Source of the DNA: JBDRMN01 sp043812055
Lineage (GTDB): Bacteria; Patescibacteriota; Gracilibacteria; JAHISY01
Length of the DNA: 19,444 nucleotides
Reading direction: 5' to 3'
Assembly (NCBI GenBank): GCA_043812055.1
Contig: JBDRMN010000050.1
Span: 1-19,444 of the forward strand
Shown: in pieces, positions 7,095-15,186 of the stretch
How the letters are laid out: the number at the start of each line of letters is the position of its first letter
How positions within the stretch are numbered: the first letter of the stretch is position 1
Made by a program: the position numbers and the translations under genes
Notes under the pieces: generated by a model
Told to the model about the DNA's origin: nothing
Seen by the model: only the letters and a program-made list of their open reading frames with translations
Databases searched by the model: none

Positions 7095-8690
7095 CTAAAG
7101 GTCTACGCTCAACACCTCCTCAAAATCATCCCAGCTACGCAGCTCGTCCAACAGACTCTCAGGAACCGGATCATCAATATCGAGAATCATTAGCGCATCA
7201 CCGCCGATTTTGTTGCGACCGAGATCCATGTTGGCAATGTTGATACTGTTTTCCCCGAGCAGGGTTCCCACTCGCCCGATGATGCCAGGCATGTCATGAT
7301 GACGCGTGAGCAGCAGGTGCCGAGTTGGCGTGAAGTTGGTTTTGAAGTTTTGAATAAAGGTAATTCGAGGTTCTCCTTCCACCAAGGTCCCTCGTACTTC
7401 CACCTCAGCTTTGCCAGCTTTGAGTACGAGTCGAACTTCACTTTTATAATTCTCGATCTTTCTCTCAGTATTCACTTTTAGCTTCAAGCCTTTTTTCCCG
7501 GCAATATCAGCAGCGTTTGTGAAGTTGACATTTTCGACATCGGTGAGAGTTTCAAGCAAGCCTCTGAGCACGCTCATCTGAGGCATCTGGGTGTCAGCCT
7601 CCGCAATTTCACCGGCCATAGTGAGCTCGGCTTTTTGAAGTTTTTCACCCTTCAGCATCTGGGCAGCGAGACGAGCCAGTTTCTCGGCCAGCTCATTCCA
7701 AAGTTTCTGATCCAGGAGTCCTCCCTTCTCGCGAGAAGGCAAGTTCACGATGTATTCAACGACTTCCCCGCGCAAAGCACGCGCAACCTGATCCGCGAGC
7801 TGCAGACCGACTTTTTCCTGAGCTTCGGCAGTGCTCGCCCCCAGGTGGGGAGTCATAAAAAAGTTTGGCAGCTTCAAGAGCGGACTCTGCGCATCAACCG
7901 GCTCTTCGACAAACGTGTCGAGGGCGGCCAGTGCTTCCGGGTTTTTCTTCAACCAGACCGCCAACGCCTTCTCGTCCACCACACCACCGCGCGCACAGTT
8001 CACGATCAAAGCATTCGTTTTTATCAGCTTGAATTGCTCTTCGCCAATCAGATTTTTCGTCTGGGGGATCAAAGGAACGTGGAGCGTGATTACATCAGCC
8101 TCTTTGAGAACTTCGTCAAGCTCTAGGAGCTCCGCCCCTACACTCTCGGCAACTTCCGCCGTCGTAACCGGGTCGAAAGCAATTACTTTGAGATTGAAGC
8201 TCTGGGCGCGTTCGGCCACCAGCTGACCAATCTTCCCCAAGCCAACGATACCCAAGGTCTTGCCGTCCAGTTCCCGACCCAGTTTACCCAGCTCCTTCTT
8301 GGGCCACTTGCCTGCTTTAGTTTCCGCATTTGCCGCTGGCATTTGGCGAAAGGCGCTGAAAATATGGGCGAAGACAAGTTCGGCAACAGAGGTGAGATTC
8401 CCGGTTGGCGCATTTACCACGAGGATATCCTGGGCGCTGGCGGCTGTTTTGTCGATATTGTCTGTGCCCGCTCCCGCCCGACCGATAATCTTGAGCTTCT
8501 TGCCGGCTTTAATGATCTTGGGTGTGACATTCGTCGCACTCCGGACAATCAAGGCGTCAAAATCCGGAATTCTTTTAACAAGCTCGGCCTCACTGAGTCC
8601 TGTTTCCACCTCCACCTCGCAGTCTTTTTGTTCTTTCAGGTGTTCCACTGCAGCCGAAGCGAGATTGTCAGCAATAAAGATCTTGAACAT
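7095..8690 (-). CDS. serA: D-3-phosphoglycerate dehydrogenase
   Basis: First step of serine synthesis: oxidises 3-phosphoglycerate to 3-phosphohydroxypyruvate with NAD+. 531 aa, the long three-domain form. The catalytic and NAD-binding domains show GLGKIG (150-155), Arg234 in NCARGGVVDE, a Glu in TFVEEP (about 262) and His282 in TPHLGAST. They are followed by an intervening ASB-type domain (about 320-450) and a C-terminal ACT domain (about 455-531, RHHDMPGIIGRVGTLLGEN), which in this family usually mediates serine feedback. The ATG has no SD but a good sigma70-like promoter lies upstream. No serB or serC is in the window. Confidence 0.97.
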   Translation of the reverse strand: MFKIFIADNLASAAVEHLKEQKDCEVEVETGLSEAELVKRIPDFDALIVRSATNVTPKIIKAGKKLKIIGRAGAGTDNIDKTAASAQDILVVNAPTGNLTSVAELVFAHIFSAFRQMPAANAETKAGKWPKKELGKLGRELDGKTLGIVGLGKIGQLVAERAQSFNLKVIAFDPVTTAEVAESVGAELLELDEVLKEADVITLHVPLIPQTKNLIGEEQFKLIKTNALIVNCARGGVVDEKALAVWLKKNPEALAALDTFVEEPVDAQSPLLKLPNFFMTPHLGASTAEAQEKVGLQLADQVARALRGEVVEYIVNLPSREKGGLLDQKLWNELAEKLARLAAQMLKGEKLQKAELTMAGEIAEADTQMPQMSVLRGLLETLTDVENVNFTNAADIAGKKGLKLKVNTERKIENYKSEVRLVLKAGKAEVEVRGTLVEGEPRITFIQNFKTNFTPTRHLLLTRHHDMPGIIGRVGTLLGENSINIANMDLGRNKIGGDALMILDIDDPVPESLLDELRSWDDFEEVLSVDL

Positions 8691-8720
8691 TTGTTGACGG
8701 GGTTAACACTTGGGAAAAGC

Positions 8721-8749
8721 AGTATAACGCAACTTTGGAATTTAGTCAG
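8721..8749 (-). promoter_or_regulatory. Sigma70-type promoter of serA
   Basis: Minus strand CTGACT (8744-8749), 17-base spacer, TATACT (8721-8726). Transcription would start near 8714, giving a leader of roughly 24 bases without an SD. Confidence 0.55.
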
Positions 8750-8755
8750 GCCCCC

Positions 8756-8953
8756 ACAGGGAACAGGTTTCAGGAAACAGGGAACAGTAGGTTTTAGGTT
8801 CCAGCCCCAAAGGGGCCCCTTCGGGGGTTCTAGTGACTAGTGACGTCTCCCAACATCTCCCAACAATCCTAATCATCCCAAAAAAGCCCCCTGGTAACTG
8901 GCAACTAGAAACTCGAAACTGGCAACTGGAAACTGTTCCCTGTAACCTGCAAA
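8756..8953. repeat. Repeat-filled spacer with two heptad arrays and the 23-base repeat
   Basis: Between the divergent serA and 190-aa genes. Bases 8756-8790 are heptads CAGGGAA, CAGGTTT, CAGGAAA, CAGGGAA, CAGTAGG. Bases 8804-8826 are the second identical copy of the GC-rich 23-mer at 972-994. Bases 8891-8953 are nine units in strict 7-base register, all starting CT (CTGGTAA, CTGGCAA, CTAGAAA, CTCGAAA and so on). No coding potential is seen. Confidence 0.85.
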
Positions 8954-8956
8954 AGC

Positions 8957-8965
8957 TGATAAAAT
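8957..8965 (+). promoter_or_regulatory. Extended -10 promoter of the 190-aa gene
   Basis: TGATAAAATC ends a little before an A-rich start region (AAATAAAAATG). From the C after TAAAAT there are 17 bases to the ATG, exactly as at the paralogous promoter at 12656-12664. No convincing -35. Expected leader about 12 bases, without an SD. Confidence 0.6.
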
Positions 8966-8983
8966 CAGTGGCGTGAAATAAAA

Positions 8984-9556
8984 ATGCGCGACTCTCCGTA
9001 CTTCACGACCGTTTCAACTTTCACAGTGATTGCAGCAGTGCTCGCGGTGTCGGCAGCCCTTTTGCCTGCCGGCAAGACCGAAGTCAGTGAAGGTTTGTTG
9101 AAGATCGAGTATGGTGTGGAGGAAACGACTTCCCCCATCTTTTATGGTGAGAACGAGTTTGATTTTTTATTTTTCAAACTCAAACCCGCCAAGGTCGAAC
9201 TCAATAAAAAAGTTAAGCGTTCCTCCGAAGAGACAGCTCGGCGAGTGCTCAGTATCTCCCCTGCCGAAGATACAGCCGTTCGCAGCGAGCAGCATTTCGT
9301 CACAGTCTTGCAAGGCAACGCGACAACGGCTGTCGATGAAATCGCCGAACTGGTCCAGCAGCAGTACCAGATTCGTACACAGGCAATCCGCGAAAGCAAT
9401 GCTACCGGTTGCAATGAAATCGAAAACTCCCGCGCAGCCGCGAATTGCCGCAGTGAAATTTACTTCCAACAGGCTGTTCGGCAAGACTCCGTCGAGGAGT
9501 GTGAAAAGATCGAGAGCCCGGAACTGCGCAGACGTTGTCAGAATTATTTCCCTTAA
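8984..9556 (+). CDS. Membrane-anchored protein with Cys-repeat tail, unknown function
   Basis: 190 aa. Residues 10-30 (VSTFTVIAAVLAVSAALLPAG) form a membrane helix or signal anchor. This and the next ~40 residues (KTEVSEGLLKIEY...FFKLKPAK) are clearly related to the start of the 462-aa protein at 12683. The C-terminal ~50 residues hold four Cys (143, 155, 173, 185) in two matching C-x11-C pairs separated by a helical stretch, suggesting two disulfide-linked helical hairpins outside the cell. No named family is recognised. It ends 20 bases before the 931-aa surface protein and is probably co-transcribed with it, so a role in its export, anchoring or assembly is plausible but inferred. Confidence 0.82.
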   Translation: MRDSPYFTTVSTFTVIAAVLAVSAALLPAGKTEVSEGLLKIEYGVEETTSPIFYGENEFDFLFFKLKPAKVELNKKVKRSSEETARRVLSISPAEDTAVRSEQHFVTVLQGNATTAVDEIAELVQQQYQIRTQAIRESNATGCNEIENSRAAANCRSEIYFQQAVRQDSVEECEKIESPELRRRCQNYFP

Positions 9557-9576
9557 ATTCCCGTGTATAGCCGGAC

Positions 9577-12372
9577 ATGAATTTTTCTACCCTTACTTTC
9601 CGAACTGTTGTCCTGAGTGCTGCCGTGTTTCTGCTGTCATTTCAGGTCGCCGGAGCGGCCAATCCCGAACCCCTCTGGGGTCAGGCCTACAGCCCCAATA
9701 TCGGTTGGATCAATTTCTACTGCGACGGCAGCGGCAACACTCAGCCGCTCTATATCCGGGATAATTTCCCCGATAAGGGAGCAGTCTCCATGCCGGACTC
9801 TTGCGACACTGTGGCCTACGGCGTGACCTTTGACCCGGACTCCCTGATGCTATCGGGAACGGCTTACTCCAGCAGCTACGGTTGGTTTGATCTGGATGGG
9901 CTTACGTTCGATGCCGGGCAGAAGGAGCTCCACACAACTACCGACGGTGCGGCAATTCCGGGCTATAATTTCGGCACAACCTATTTCGAAAAAGACAATC
10001 CCAATGAATATAATCCAGGAGTGGCGTACAGCGACACCGACGGCTGGCTCTGTGGTTTCGCTTACAGTGAAACAGTTGGTTTTATCAGCTTCTGCGATCC
10101 GGTAAGCAAGGCTGGTACCGCTCCGGTTTCAGGCTATGACTGGGATACTTATACCGTTTATCTTGGCATCGGCATCGACACCGACGCGCCAACACTGACC
10201 ACTCCTAGTCAAGTCCTCGCCGCCACGGACAATTACACTGAAACTCTTTGGTTTATCGATAGCGGGTTTACCGGTAACGATTCAGATATCGTTTCGGTGG
10301 TCGTCACGATTCGGGACAGTAACGAAGCTAACCAGGTCTACACCGCCAACTATTTCGATCCAATCGGTAACCGTGCTTCGGTAGACATCTCCGGCCATGA
10401 TTTTAGTTCCGCCGACAATTACGATCTCAGCTTCATCGCCTGTGATGCCGAGAGCAATTGCACCGACCCGGCTGTCCCCGGGGAGGGGTTATTTATAGAC
10501 TTCTTCCAGGTGGTCGCGGCCACACCGGATTGGAGCGGCCAGAGTTACTTCGAATTTGGCTCCCCGACCAGGGTGGCCGATGCCCAGGAGAGCCACCTCG
10601 TCCGGACAGTGCTCGTCGATCAGTACGGCAATCCCGTGATTTCTGTTGCTGGAATCAAGGAGGTCAAAGTTGATTTCAGCTTCGACAATACGACCAAGCT
10701 GGATCAGACCGCCGGGACCGGTGATTCAGCTATTTTCGAATCCAGTGAATTTGCTTTTTCCCAGGAGGGCGGCAGCAGCACCGGCTTCTTCACTGAAGCA
10801 ATTGACGGCGACGGCATTTTTACAACCACAGTGAAGTCCTACGCCCCGACCAGTAGCGGTTATCTCCCGATTAGCGCTGATGGTTTCGACTTGAACTTCA
10901 AAGAGATTGATTACGAAGTAACACCCTTGGACGGCTACAACAACGTCGGTGAGAGCTCGGGAACGGTCGCCAGTACCGACCCCAATCGAATCTTTGCTTT
11001 TCAGCCTGCTCTCGCCCCCACCCCCGAGGCCCTGAACTTCAAATCTGGCTCTTATGTCAACGAGGCTTCGGCTGTAAACAATATTACTGTCAACGCACCC
11101 AAACGTTTCAACATTAAGCTTGTGAATTCTAGCCTGGTTGTCGACGCCGAGAATCCCGAGCTAGGACTGATCATGGATTCCTCTGACCCCGCGGTGGTTT
11201 GGCAAAGTGCTTCCGCGGAAAATCCGGCCGAAGAGTCCTGGAATTTGGACACTGAGCAGGACGATGGTTTCAACGGCAGCTGGAATGATCTCACCAATGT
11301 CGTGGACAAGGTCCGCAGTAGTGAGGAGACCACCATCCGGATGCGGGCTATCCCGGAGCTAACCGCCGGGACGACGGCTGCGGAGAACTTCGACTCTTTA
11401 TTGCAAACCTACGTGAGTTATGACGTGGGGGGCAAATCGGTTCGCCACAAGGGCGCTCAGCTCGAAACTGTCGCTGAGAACATCACCCTCTTCAACCCCG
11501 GTATCGAGATTGTTGGCTCAGTGCGATCGGGCAGCGGTGTCTCCACCAAGCAGACCGGAGCGGCTTTGAACCAGTCTCTCGGTGACTTCGTCCAAAACGA
11601 GCTCAGCTCCAGTATCGATCGGAATGTCGTCAGTTTCATCGCCGATCCCAATATCGTCGGCTGTTCCGCCGCCGACATGCAGATCACGGGAAGCAGCGGG
11701 GCCAGTTTCGAAACCCTCAATATCGCCAGTTGCAGCTTCCGCCAAGACAGCATCCTCTACCTCGAGGGAGACTTGACCATCAATCTCAATGGTGACCCCC
11801 TGCCTACCGGAAAGCACACCATCCTGGTCCATGGGGGCGATCTCTACATCCAGGGCGATCTCGCCTACAGCGCCAGTGGAGATTCCTTGGGTGTCATCGT
11901 TTTACAAGATTCTGGTGGTGCCGGGGGCAATGTTTACGTCTATCCCAATCCAACCGATCTGGTTGGCGCTTTCTACGCCGAAGGCGGTGTGATCTCGGTA
12001 AATGTCCAGGGATTTCCCGGTGAAGACCTGAGCGCCAGCTGTAACGGCAGCAGTGGTTTCTGTGATCGCAGCTACGAGCTGCGTAATCAGCTATATTGGA
12101 AAGGTCTACTGGCCACCAGCAATACCATTGGCGGCTCCGATCGTAATCCCGCCGAATGCCCCGGTGGCCTGATTTGCCCCCGGGACGAAGCCCGTTCTTA
12201 TGATTTCGCCTATCTGCGCACCTTCCACGCCGACTCCAGCGGGAACACCGCCAGTAACGTCGTCAGCTCTGCTGCTCTGATCATCGAATACGACTCCCGC
12301 ATCCAAACCAACCCACCCCCGCTTTTCGGATCAACAGCAGCGAGCAGCAGCAGTGGGGAGGTCGGCTATTAG
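9577..12372 (+). CDS. Large secreted surface protein with IGWI-type repeats
   Basis: 931 aa. A Sec signal peptide (about 1-28, ending AGA-AN) directs export. Residues ~33-175 carry repeats of an aromatic motif (WGQAYSPNIGWINF, GTAYSSSYGWFDL, GFAYSETVGFISF). Residues ~200-310 look like an Ig/cadherin-type beta domain (DAPTLTTPSQ...DNYDLSFIACD). Residues ~312-505 (from FFQVVAATPDW) match the lipoprotein at 17850 closely, including VDQYGNPVI, AGTGDSA, SSEF and SYAPTS-GY. The C-terminal third (about 690-890) is Gly/Val/Asp-rich beta sequence (LEGDLTINL, VHGGDLYIQGDL) ending with YWKGLLATSNTIGG. No catalytic motif is seen. Structural surface-layer or appendage function is inferred. A terminator-like hairpin follows. 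Confidence 0.88.
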   Translation: MNFSTLTFRTVVLSAAVFLLSFQVAGAANPEPLWGQAYSPNIGWINFYCDGSGNTQPLYIRDNFPDKGAVSMPDSCDTVAYGVTFDPDSLMLSGTAYSSSYGWFDLDGLTFDAGQKELHTTTDGAAIPGYNFGTTYFEKDNPNEYNPGVAYSDTDGWLCGFAYSETVGFISFCDPVSKAGTAPVSGYDWDTYTVYLGIGIDTDAPTLTTPSQVLAATDNYTETLWFIDSGFTGNDSDIVSVVVTIRDSNEANQVYTANYFDPIGNRASVDISGHDFSSADNYDLSFIACDAESNCTDPAVPGEGLFIDFFQVVAATPDWSGQSYFEFGSPTRVADAQESHLVRTVLVDQYGNPVISVAGIKEVKVDFSFDNTTKLDQTAGTGDSAIFESSEFAFSQEGGSSTGFFTEAIDGDGIFTTTVKSYAPTSSGYLPISADGFDLNFKEIDYEVTPLDGYNNVGESSGTVASTDPNRIFAFQPALAPTPEALNFKSGSYVNEASAVNNITVNAPKRFNIKLVNSSLVVDAENPELGLIMDSSDPAVVWQSASAENPAEESWNLDTEQDDGFNGSWNDLTNVVDKVRSSEETTIRMRAIPELTAGTTAAENFDSLLQTYVSYDVGGKSVRHKGAQLETVAENITLFNPGIEIVGSVRSGSGVSTKQTGAALNQSLGDFVQNELSSSIDRNVVSFIADPNIVGCSAADMQITGSSGASFETLNIASCSFRQDSILYLEGDLTINLNGDPLPTGKHTILVHGGDLYIQGDLAYSASGDSLGVIVLQDSGGAGGNVYVYPNPTDLVGAFYAEGGVISVNVQGFPGEDLSASCNGSSGFCDRSYELRNQLYWKGLLATSNTIGGSDRNPAECPGGLICPRDEARSYDFAYLRTFHADSSGNTASNVVSSAALIIEYDSRIQTNPPPLFGSTAASSSSGEVGY

Positions 12373-12394
12373 GCGCCAGCACTCATGATTGTCA

Positions 12395-12443
12395 TACTAC
12401 ATAATGGCGTAAAACTGCGCTATTTTGTAGTAGGGATTTTTAG
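12395..12443 (+). terminator. Terminator-like hairpin after the 931-aa gene (copy 2)
   Basis: Arms 12395-12410 and 12417-12432 pair with one mismatch and two wobbles, followed by GGGATTTTTAG. It is the same element as at 4994-5040 in the opposite orientation: the last 17 bases of the hairpin, TGCGCTATTTTGTAGTA, are identical and are followed by ATTTTTA in both. Confidence 0.7.
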
Positions 12444-12596
12444 AATCTCCCCCCTTTTTCGCTTCGCTTCGCAGGGCTTCGCCAACCCCCTCTTTATTAA
12501 AGAGGGGGCTATATGCCTCTCTTCGCTTGGCTCAACTTTCCCTTTTAACCCTCTTTTGTAAAGAGGGTCGCCCCGCCTCAGCGGGGCGGGGAGATT
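12444..12596. repeat. 153-base nested-palindrome element (MITE-like)
   Basis: Together with the preceding terminator this fills the 310-base gene-free stretch 12373-12682. The ends are inverted repeats AATCTCCCC (12444) and GGGGAGATT (12588-12596). Inside are an almost perfect palindrome around CCCCCTCTTTA (12486-12508), a second CCCTCTTT/AAAGAGGG hairpin (12549-12567) and CCCCGC/GCGGGG (12571-12586). No open reading frame of substance and no clear target duplication are visible, so 'mobile' remains a guess. Confidence 0.6.
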
Positions 12597-12655
12597 TAAT
12601 AACGCTGGAACAGTTATAAATTGTCTGCCCGCTACCAACCCTTGGTTGGAAATTT

Positions 12656-12664
12656 TGCTAAAAT
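12656..12664 (+). promoter_or_regulatory. Extended -10 promoter of the 462-aa gene and radical SAM pair
   Basis: TGCTAAAATC with no good -35, 17 bases before an AAATAAAATG start. Same sequence and spacing as the promoter of the paralogous gene at 8984, so it was probably duplicated with it. Confidence 0.6.
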
Positions 12665-12682
12665 CTACCAGCAAAAAATAAA

Positions 12683-14071
12683 ATGGCACTCCCCCAGAAT
12701 TTCGTAACGATCATAAGCTTCACCCTGATTGCCGGAGTTCTCGCGGTCTCCGCGGCCCTTTTGCCAGCGGGAACGACTGAAGAAAGTAAAGACCTGCCGA
12801 TGATCGAATACCAACCCCCAGTTCCGGTAACTGCCTTTCGGGAACGGGATGATTACGATCTACTTTTGTTGAACCTCAAGCCGGTGAAACTGAAGGTGGC
12901 CGAAGAGATCAGCGCCGAGCCTGAGGTTGCCAAAAAAATTAAGCGGCCTCTGCTTACCGCCATCAGCGAAAAATTCGAATCGCTTTTTGCCGCCGCGGGC
13001 TCGCAGCCGATTGGTCCCGCGATCACGACAGAGGGGGGTGGAACGTTGACAATGTATGATGCTGAAGATCAACCAGAAACCGCTGCTGCTGAAACTATCG
13101 ACTTTGTGAAAGGTAACGGAGTTTATTTTTTTCTTCGTGAAAATGTCATCTACGTAGTAACTAGCGAAGAAGTCGAGGGTAAGCAGCTGACAAGTCTTGA
13201 TAACTTTCAGGAACATCAAGAACAGATTTTAAATGTCATAGAACCATTTCCGGAAGTAACATTCACAAAAATTTCCGCAGCTGGTGATTTTTTTATTGTA
13301 CACACTAAAAATAGCGCAGCCGCTATCTCAAGTCTGATCTACCGTTTTGTTAAGCTTGATTCCGGACACCTGGTTACCACGAAGCTTTCTATTATCTCTG
13401 ACCAACACGTCGACTTCACGGGCAATACCTTTAAGTTGGGGGGGCCTTTAAACCATTTACTTATTGCCGACGAAGCTGAGTCCTACGACCAATATACAAT
13501 TAACGGTAATAAAATCAGACTTTTGACAGATGTCACTATCACTCAGGAAGATAATGTTGCCGGCTTTTACCCAGCTTCTAGCTCGGAGGGAGACTTTGCT
13601 GCCCCGGAATCCCCAAGCAAACATTTCTTCTTGGAAGGAGCCGGTGCCTATTTTCTTCTGTATAAGAATACGGTGTACGTCCTTTCACAAGAAGAAGTGA
13701 TCGAGAATGATCTCACAAACCCCGAAAACCTCAAAGGCTACCAAATACCGAATCGCAATATTATTAACTTACTCCCAGGAAGAGAGGTAACGGGAATCTC
13801 GACGTCAGGGAGCTTCTTTTCAATACGTATCGGCGATAATCCGACCAGTGGAGGTACGCTGATTTATCGTTTCACCAAGTTTGACTCCCAAAACCTAATT
13901 ATCACCAAAATTGCCTCAGTCGACGACTATCATCTTGCTTTTAGCGATGGTCGCATCAAGATTGGAGACCCTCTGGGACACTCTGTCGTTGTCGATAGTT
14001 CCGGATCCTACGAAGAATATCGTTTCGGCAACAAACGTGCCCGATTATCCGTAAAAATCCTGGAAAATTAG
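12683..14071 (+). CDS. Membrane-anchored protein with two ~150-residue repeats
   Basis: 462 aa. Residues 7-30 are a membrane helix (SFTLIAGVLAVSAALLPAG), and the first ~75 residues match the 190-aa protein at 8984. After a linker (~80-135) come two internal repeats, 137-287 and 312-460. Each begins with a hydrophobic strand pair (GNGVYFFLRENVIYVVTSEEV; GAGAYFLLYKNTVYVLSQEEV), followed by LIYRF-K-DS--L--TK and then -GDPLGHS/GGPLNHL near the end. The pattern suggests paired beta-rich extracellular domains; no family is recognised. It is the first gene of a tight group: the radical SAM gene follows within 40 bases. It could be the target of those enzymes, or a co-factor in the assembly of what they modify. 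Confidence 0.85.
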   Translation: MALPQNFVTIISFTLIAGVLAVSAALLPAGTTEESKDLPMIEYQPPVPVTAFRERDDYDLLLLNLKPVKLKVAEEISAEPEVAKKIKRPLLTAISEKFESLFAAAGSQPIGPAITTEGGGTLTMYDAEDQPETAAAETIDFVKGNGVYFFLRENVIYVVTSEEVEGKQLTSLDNFQEHQEQILNVIEPFPEVTFTKISAAGDFFIVHTKNSAAAISSLIYRFVKLDSGHLVTTKLSIISDQHVDFTGNTFKLGGPLNHLLIADEAESYDQYTINGNKIRLLTDVTITQEDNVAGFYPASSSEGDFAAPESPSKHFFLEGAGAYFLLYKNTVYVLSQEEVIENDLTNPENLKGYQIPNRNIINLLPGREVTGISTSGSFFSIRIGDNPTSGGTLIYRFTKFDSQNLIITKIASVDDYHLAFSDGRIKIGDPLGHSVVVDSSGSYEEYRFGNKRARLSVKILEN

Positions 14072-14109
14072 GAGTGTTTGTTGCCGCTCGTCGGGAAGGC
14101 TATTTTAGG

Positions 14110-15186
14110 ATGTTTAATTCATATTTAGTTTACAAAGCTAAAACAGTGAAACCAAGCGGCAAAGGCTTTCGGCTCCAGTGGCATATCACCAATCGGTGCA
14201 ATTTTCGCTGCAAGCATTGCTACCACACAAGCTATGACGATGAGGAGGAGCTTACCCTGCAAGAGCTCAAGAATGTTTTTCACCAGTTCCTCGAGCTCGA
14301 CGAAGACAGAAAAAATATATCACTAACAGGCGGCGAACCTTTTTTGCGGAAAGACTTTCTCAGTCTTTTGAGCTACATATCCAAGCATAAAAATAATCTA
14401 AATTTGGATATTATGACCAATGGCTCTCTTTTGACAGAAGCTCTTCTAAAGCAGCTCAAAAGGAGAGCTCCCTTGGTCAGGAAACTCCAGATTAGCGTTG
14501 AAGGTCCTGAAAAGGTCAACGATGTTATTCGCAGTAAGGGCAGTTTTCGAAAAATTTTCCACGCTGTTAAGTTGGTCCAAAATCACGGCTATCCGGTTAA
14601 TTTAGCGGCCACTGTCAGCAAGGCTAATCATAAAAAAATCTTTGAGCTGCTGGATTTACTGCTGATTTACAACGTTCCCCTGGCAATCCAGAGGCTTGTG
14701 CCAATCGGAAATTCGCAAGATAAAAAAAACTTGCTTTCACCGCAAGAGCTGAAAAGTTTTTATGAAAAATGCCGGGAGCTAAATAGCGACTACAAACTCA
14801 AAGGCTCCAGTAATGGAAATCTCAAGCCCATCCGCATAAGCAACTGTAAGCATCTTTTGCGCTATTCGCAGTGGCCGGAAGAAAAACAAAACTACTGTGC
14901 AGTTCGAGAAAAGAAAATCATCGTTGTCATGCCAAATGGTGATGTTTATCCTTGCCGAATCCTGCCGATCAAACTGGGCAATGTGAAAAAAAACACGCTG
15001 AAGGAAATTTGCGAAGGTCCCTACAGGCAATTCACCCAGAAGGAAAAGCAGGCCCTCCGCTGCCAAAAATGCCCGGCTTATCCGCTTTGTGAGGGCGGTG
15101 CCCCTTGTGTCAGCTATGCGGTCACGGGCAACTTTTACGCCCGAGACCCGCAGTGTTGGCAGAGTTTTCCCAAAAATAATTCGTGA
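14110..15186 (+). CDS. Radical SAM/SPASM-domain protein
   Basis: 358 aa from ATG 14110 (GGAAGG lies 10 bases before it); an in-frame GTG at 14074 would add 12 residues. The radical SAM core has the [4Fe-4S] motif CNFRCKHC (Cys30, 34, 37) and the GGEP motif SLTGGEPFLRKDF. The C-terminal SPASM region has Cys in NYCAV, MPNGDVYPCR and the cluster CQKCPAYPLCEGGAPC, plus a final PQCW, enough for auxiliary Fe-S clusters. Such enzymes modify ribosomally made peptides or proteins (PqqE, sactionine and mycofactocin maturases); the exact reaction is unknown. It overlaps the next radical SAM gene by 4 bases (GTGA). Confidence 0.92.
   Translation: MFNSYLVYKAKTVKPSGKGFRLQWHITNRCNFRCKHCYHTSYDDEEELTLQELKNVFHQFLELDEDRKNISLTGGEPFLRKDFLSLLSYISKHKNNLNLDIMTNGSLLTEALLKQLKRRAPLVRKLQISVEGPEKVNDVIRSKGSFRKIFHAVKLVQNHGYPVNLAATVSKANHKKIFELLDLLLIYNVPLAIQRLVPIGNSQDKKNLLSPQELKSFYEKCRELNSDYKLKGSSNGNLKPIRISNCKHLLRYSQWPEEKQNYCAVREKKIIVVMPNGDVYPCRILPIKLGNVKKNTLKEICEGPYRQFTQKEKQALRCQKCPAYPLCEGGAPCVSYAVTGNFYARDPQCWQSFPKNNS

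Noticed and set aside
7057..8953. Heptad arrays as CRISPR
   Set aside because: The unit is 7 bases, contiguous and degenerate, without spacers, and no cas genes are present.
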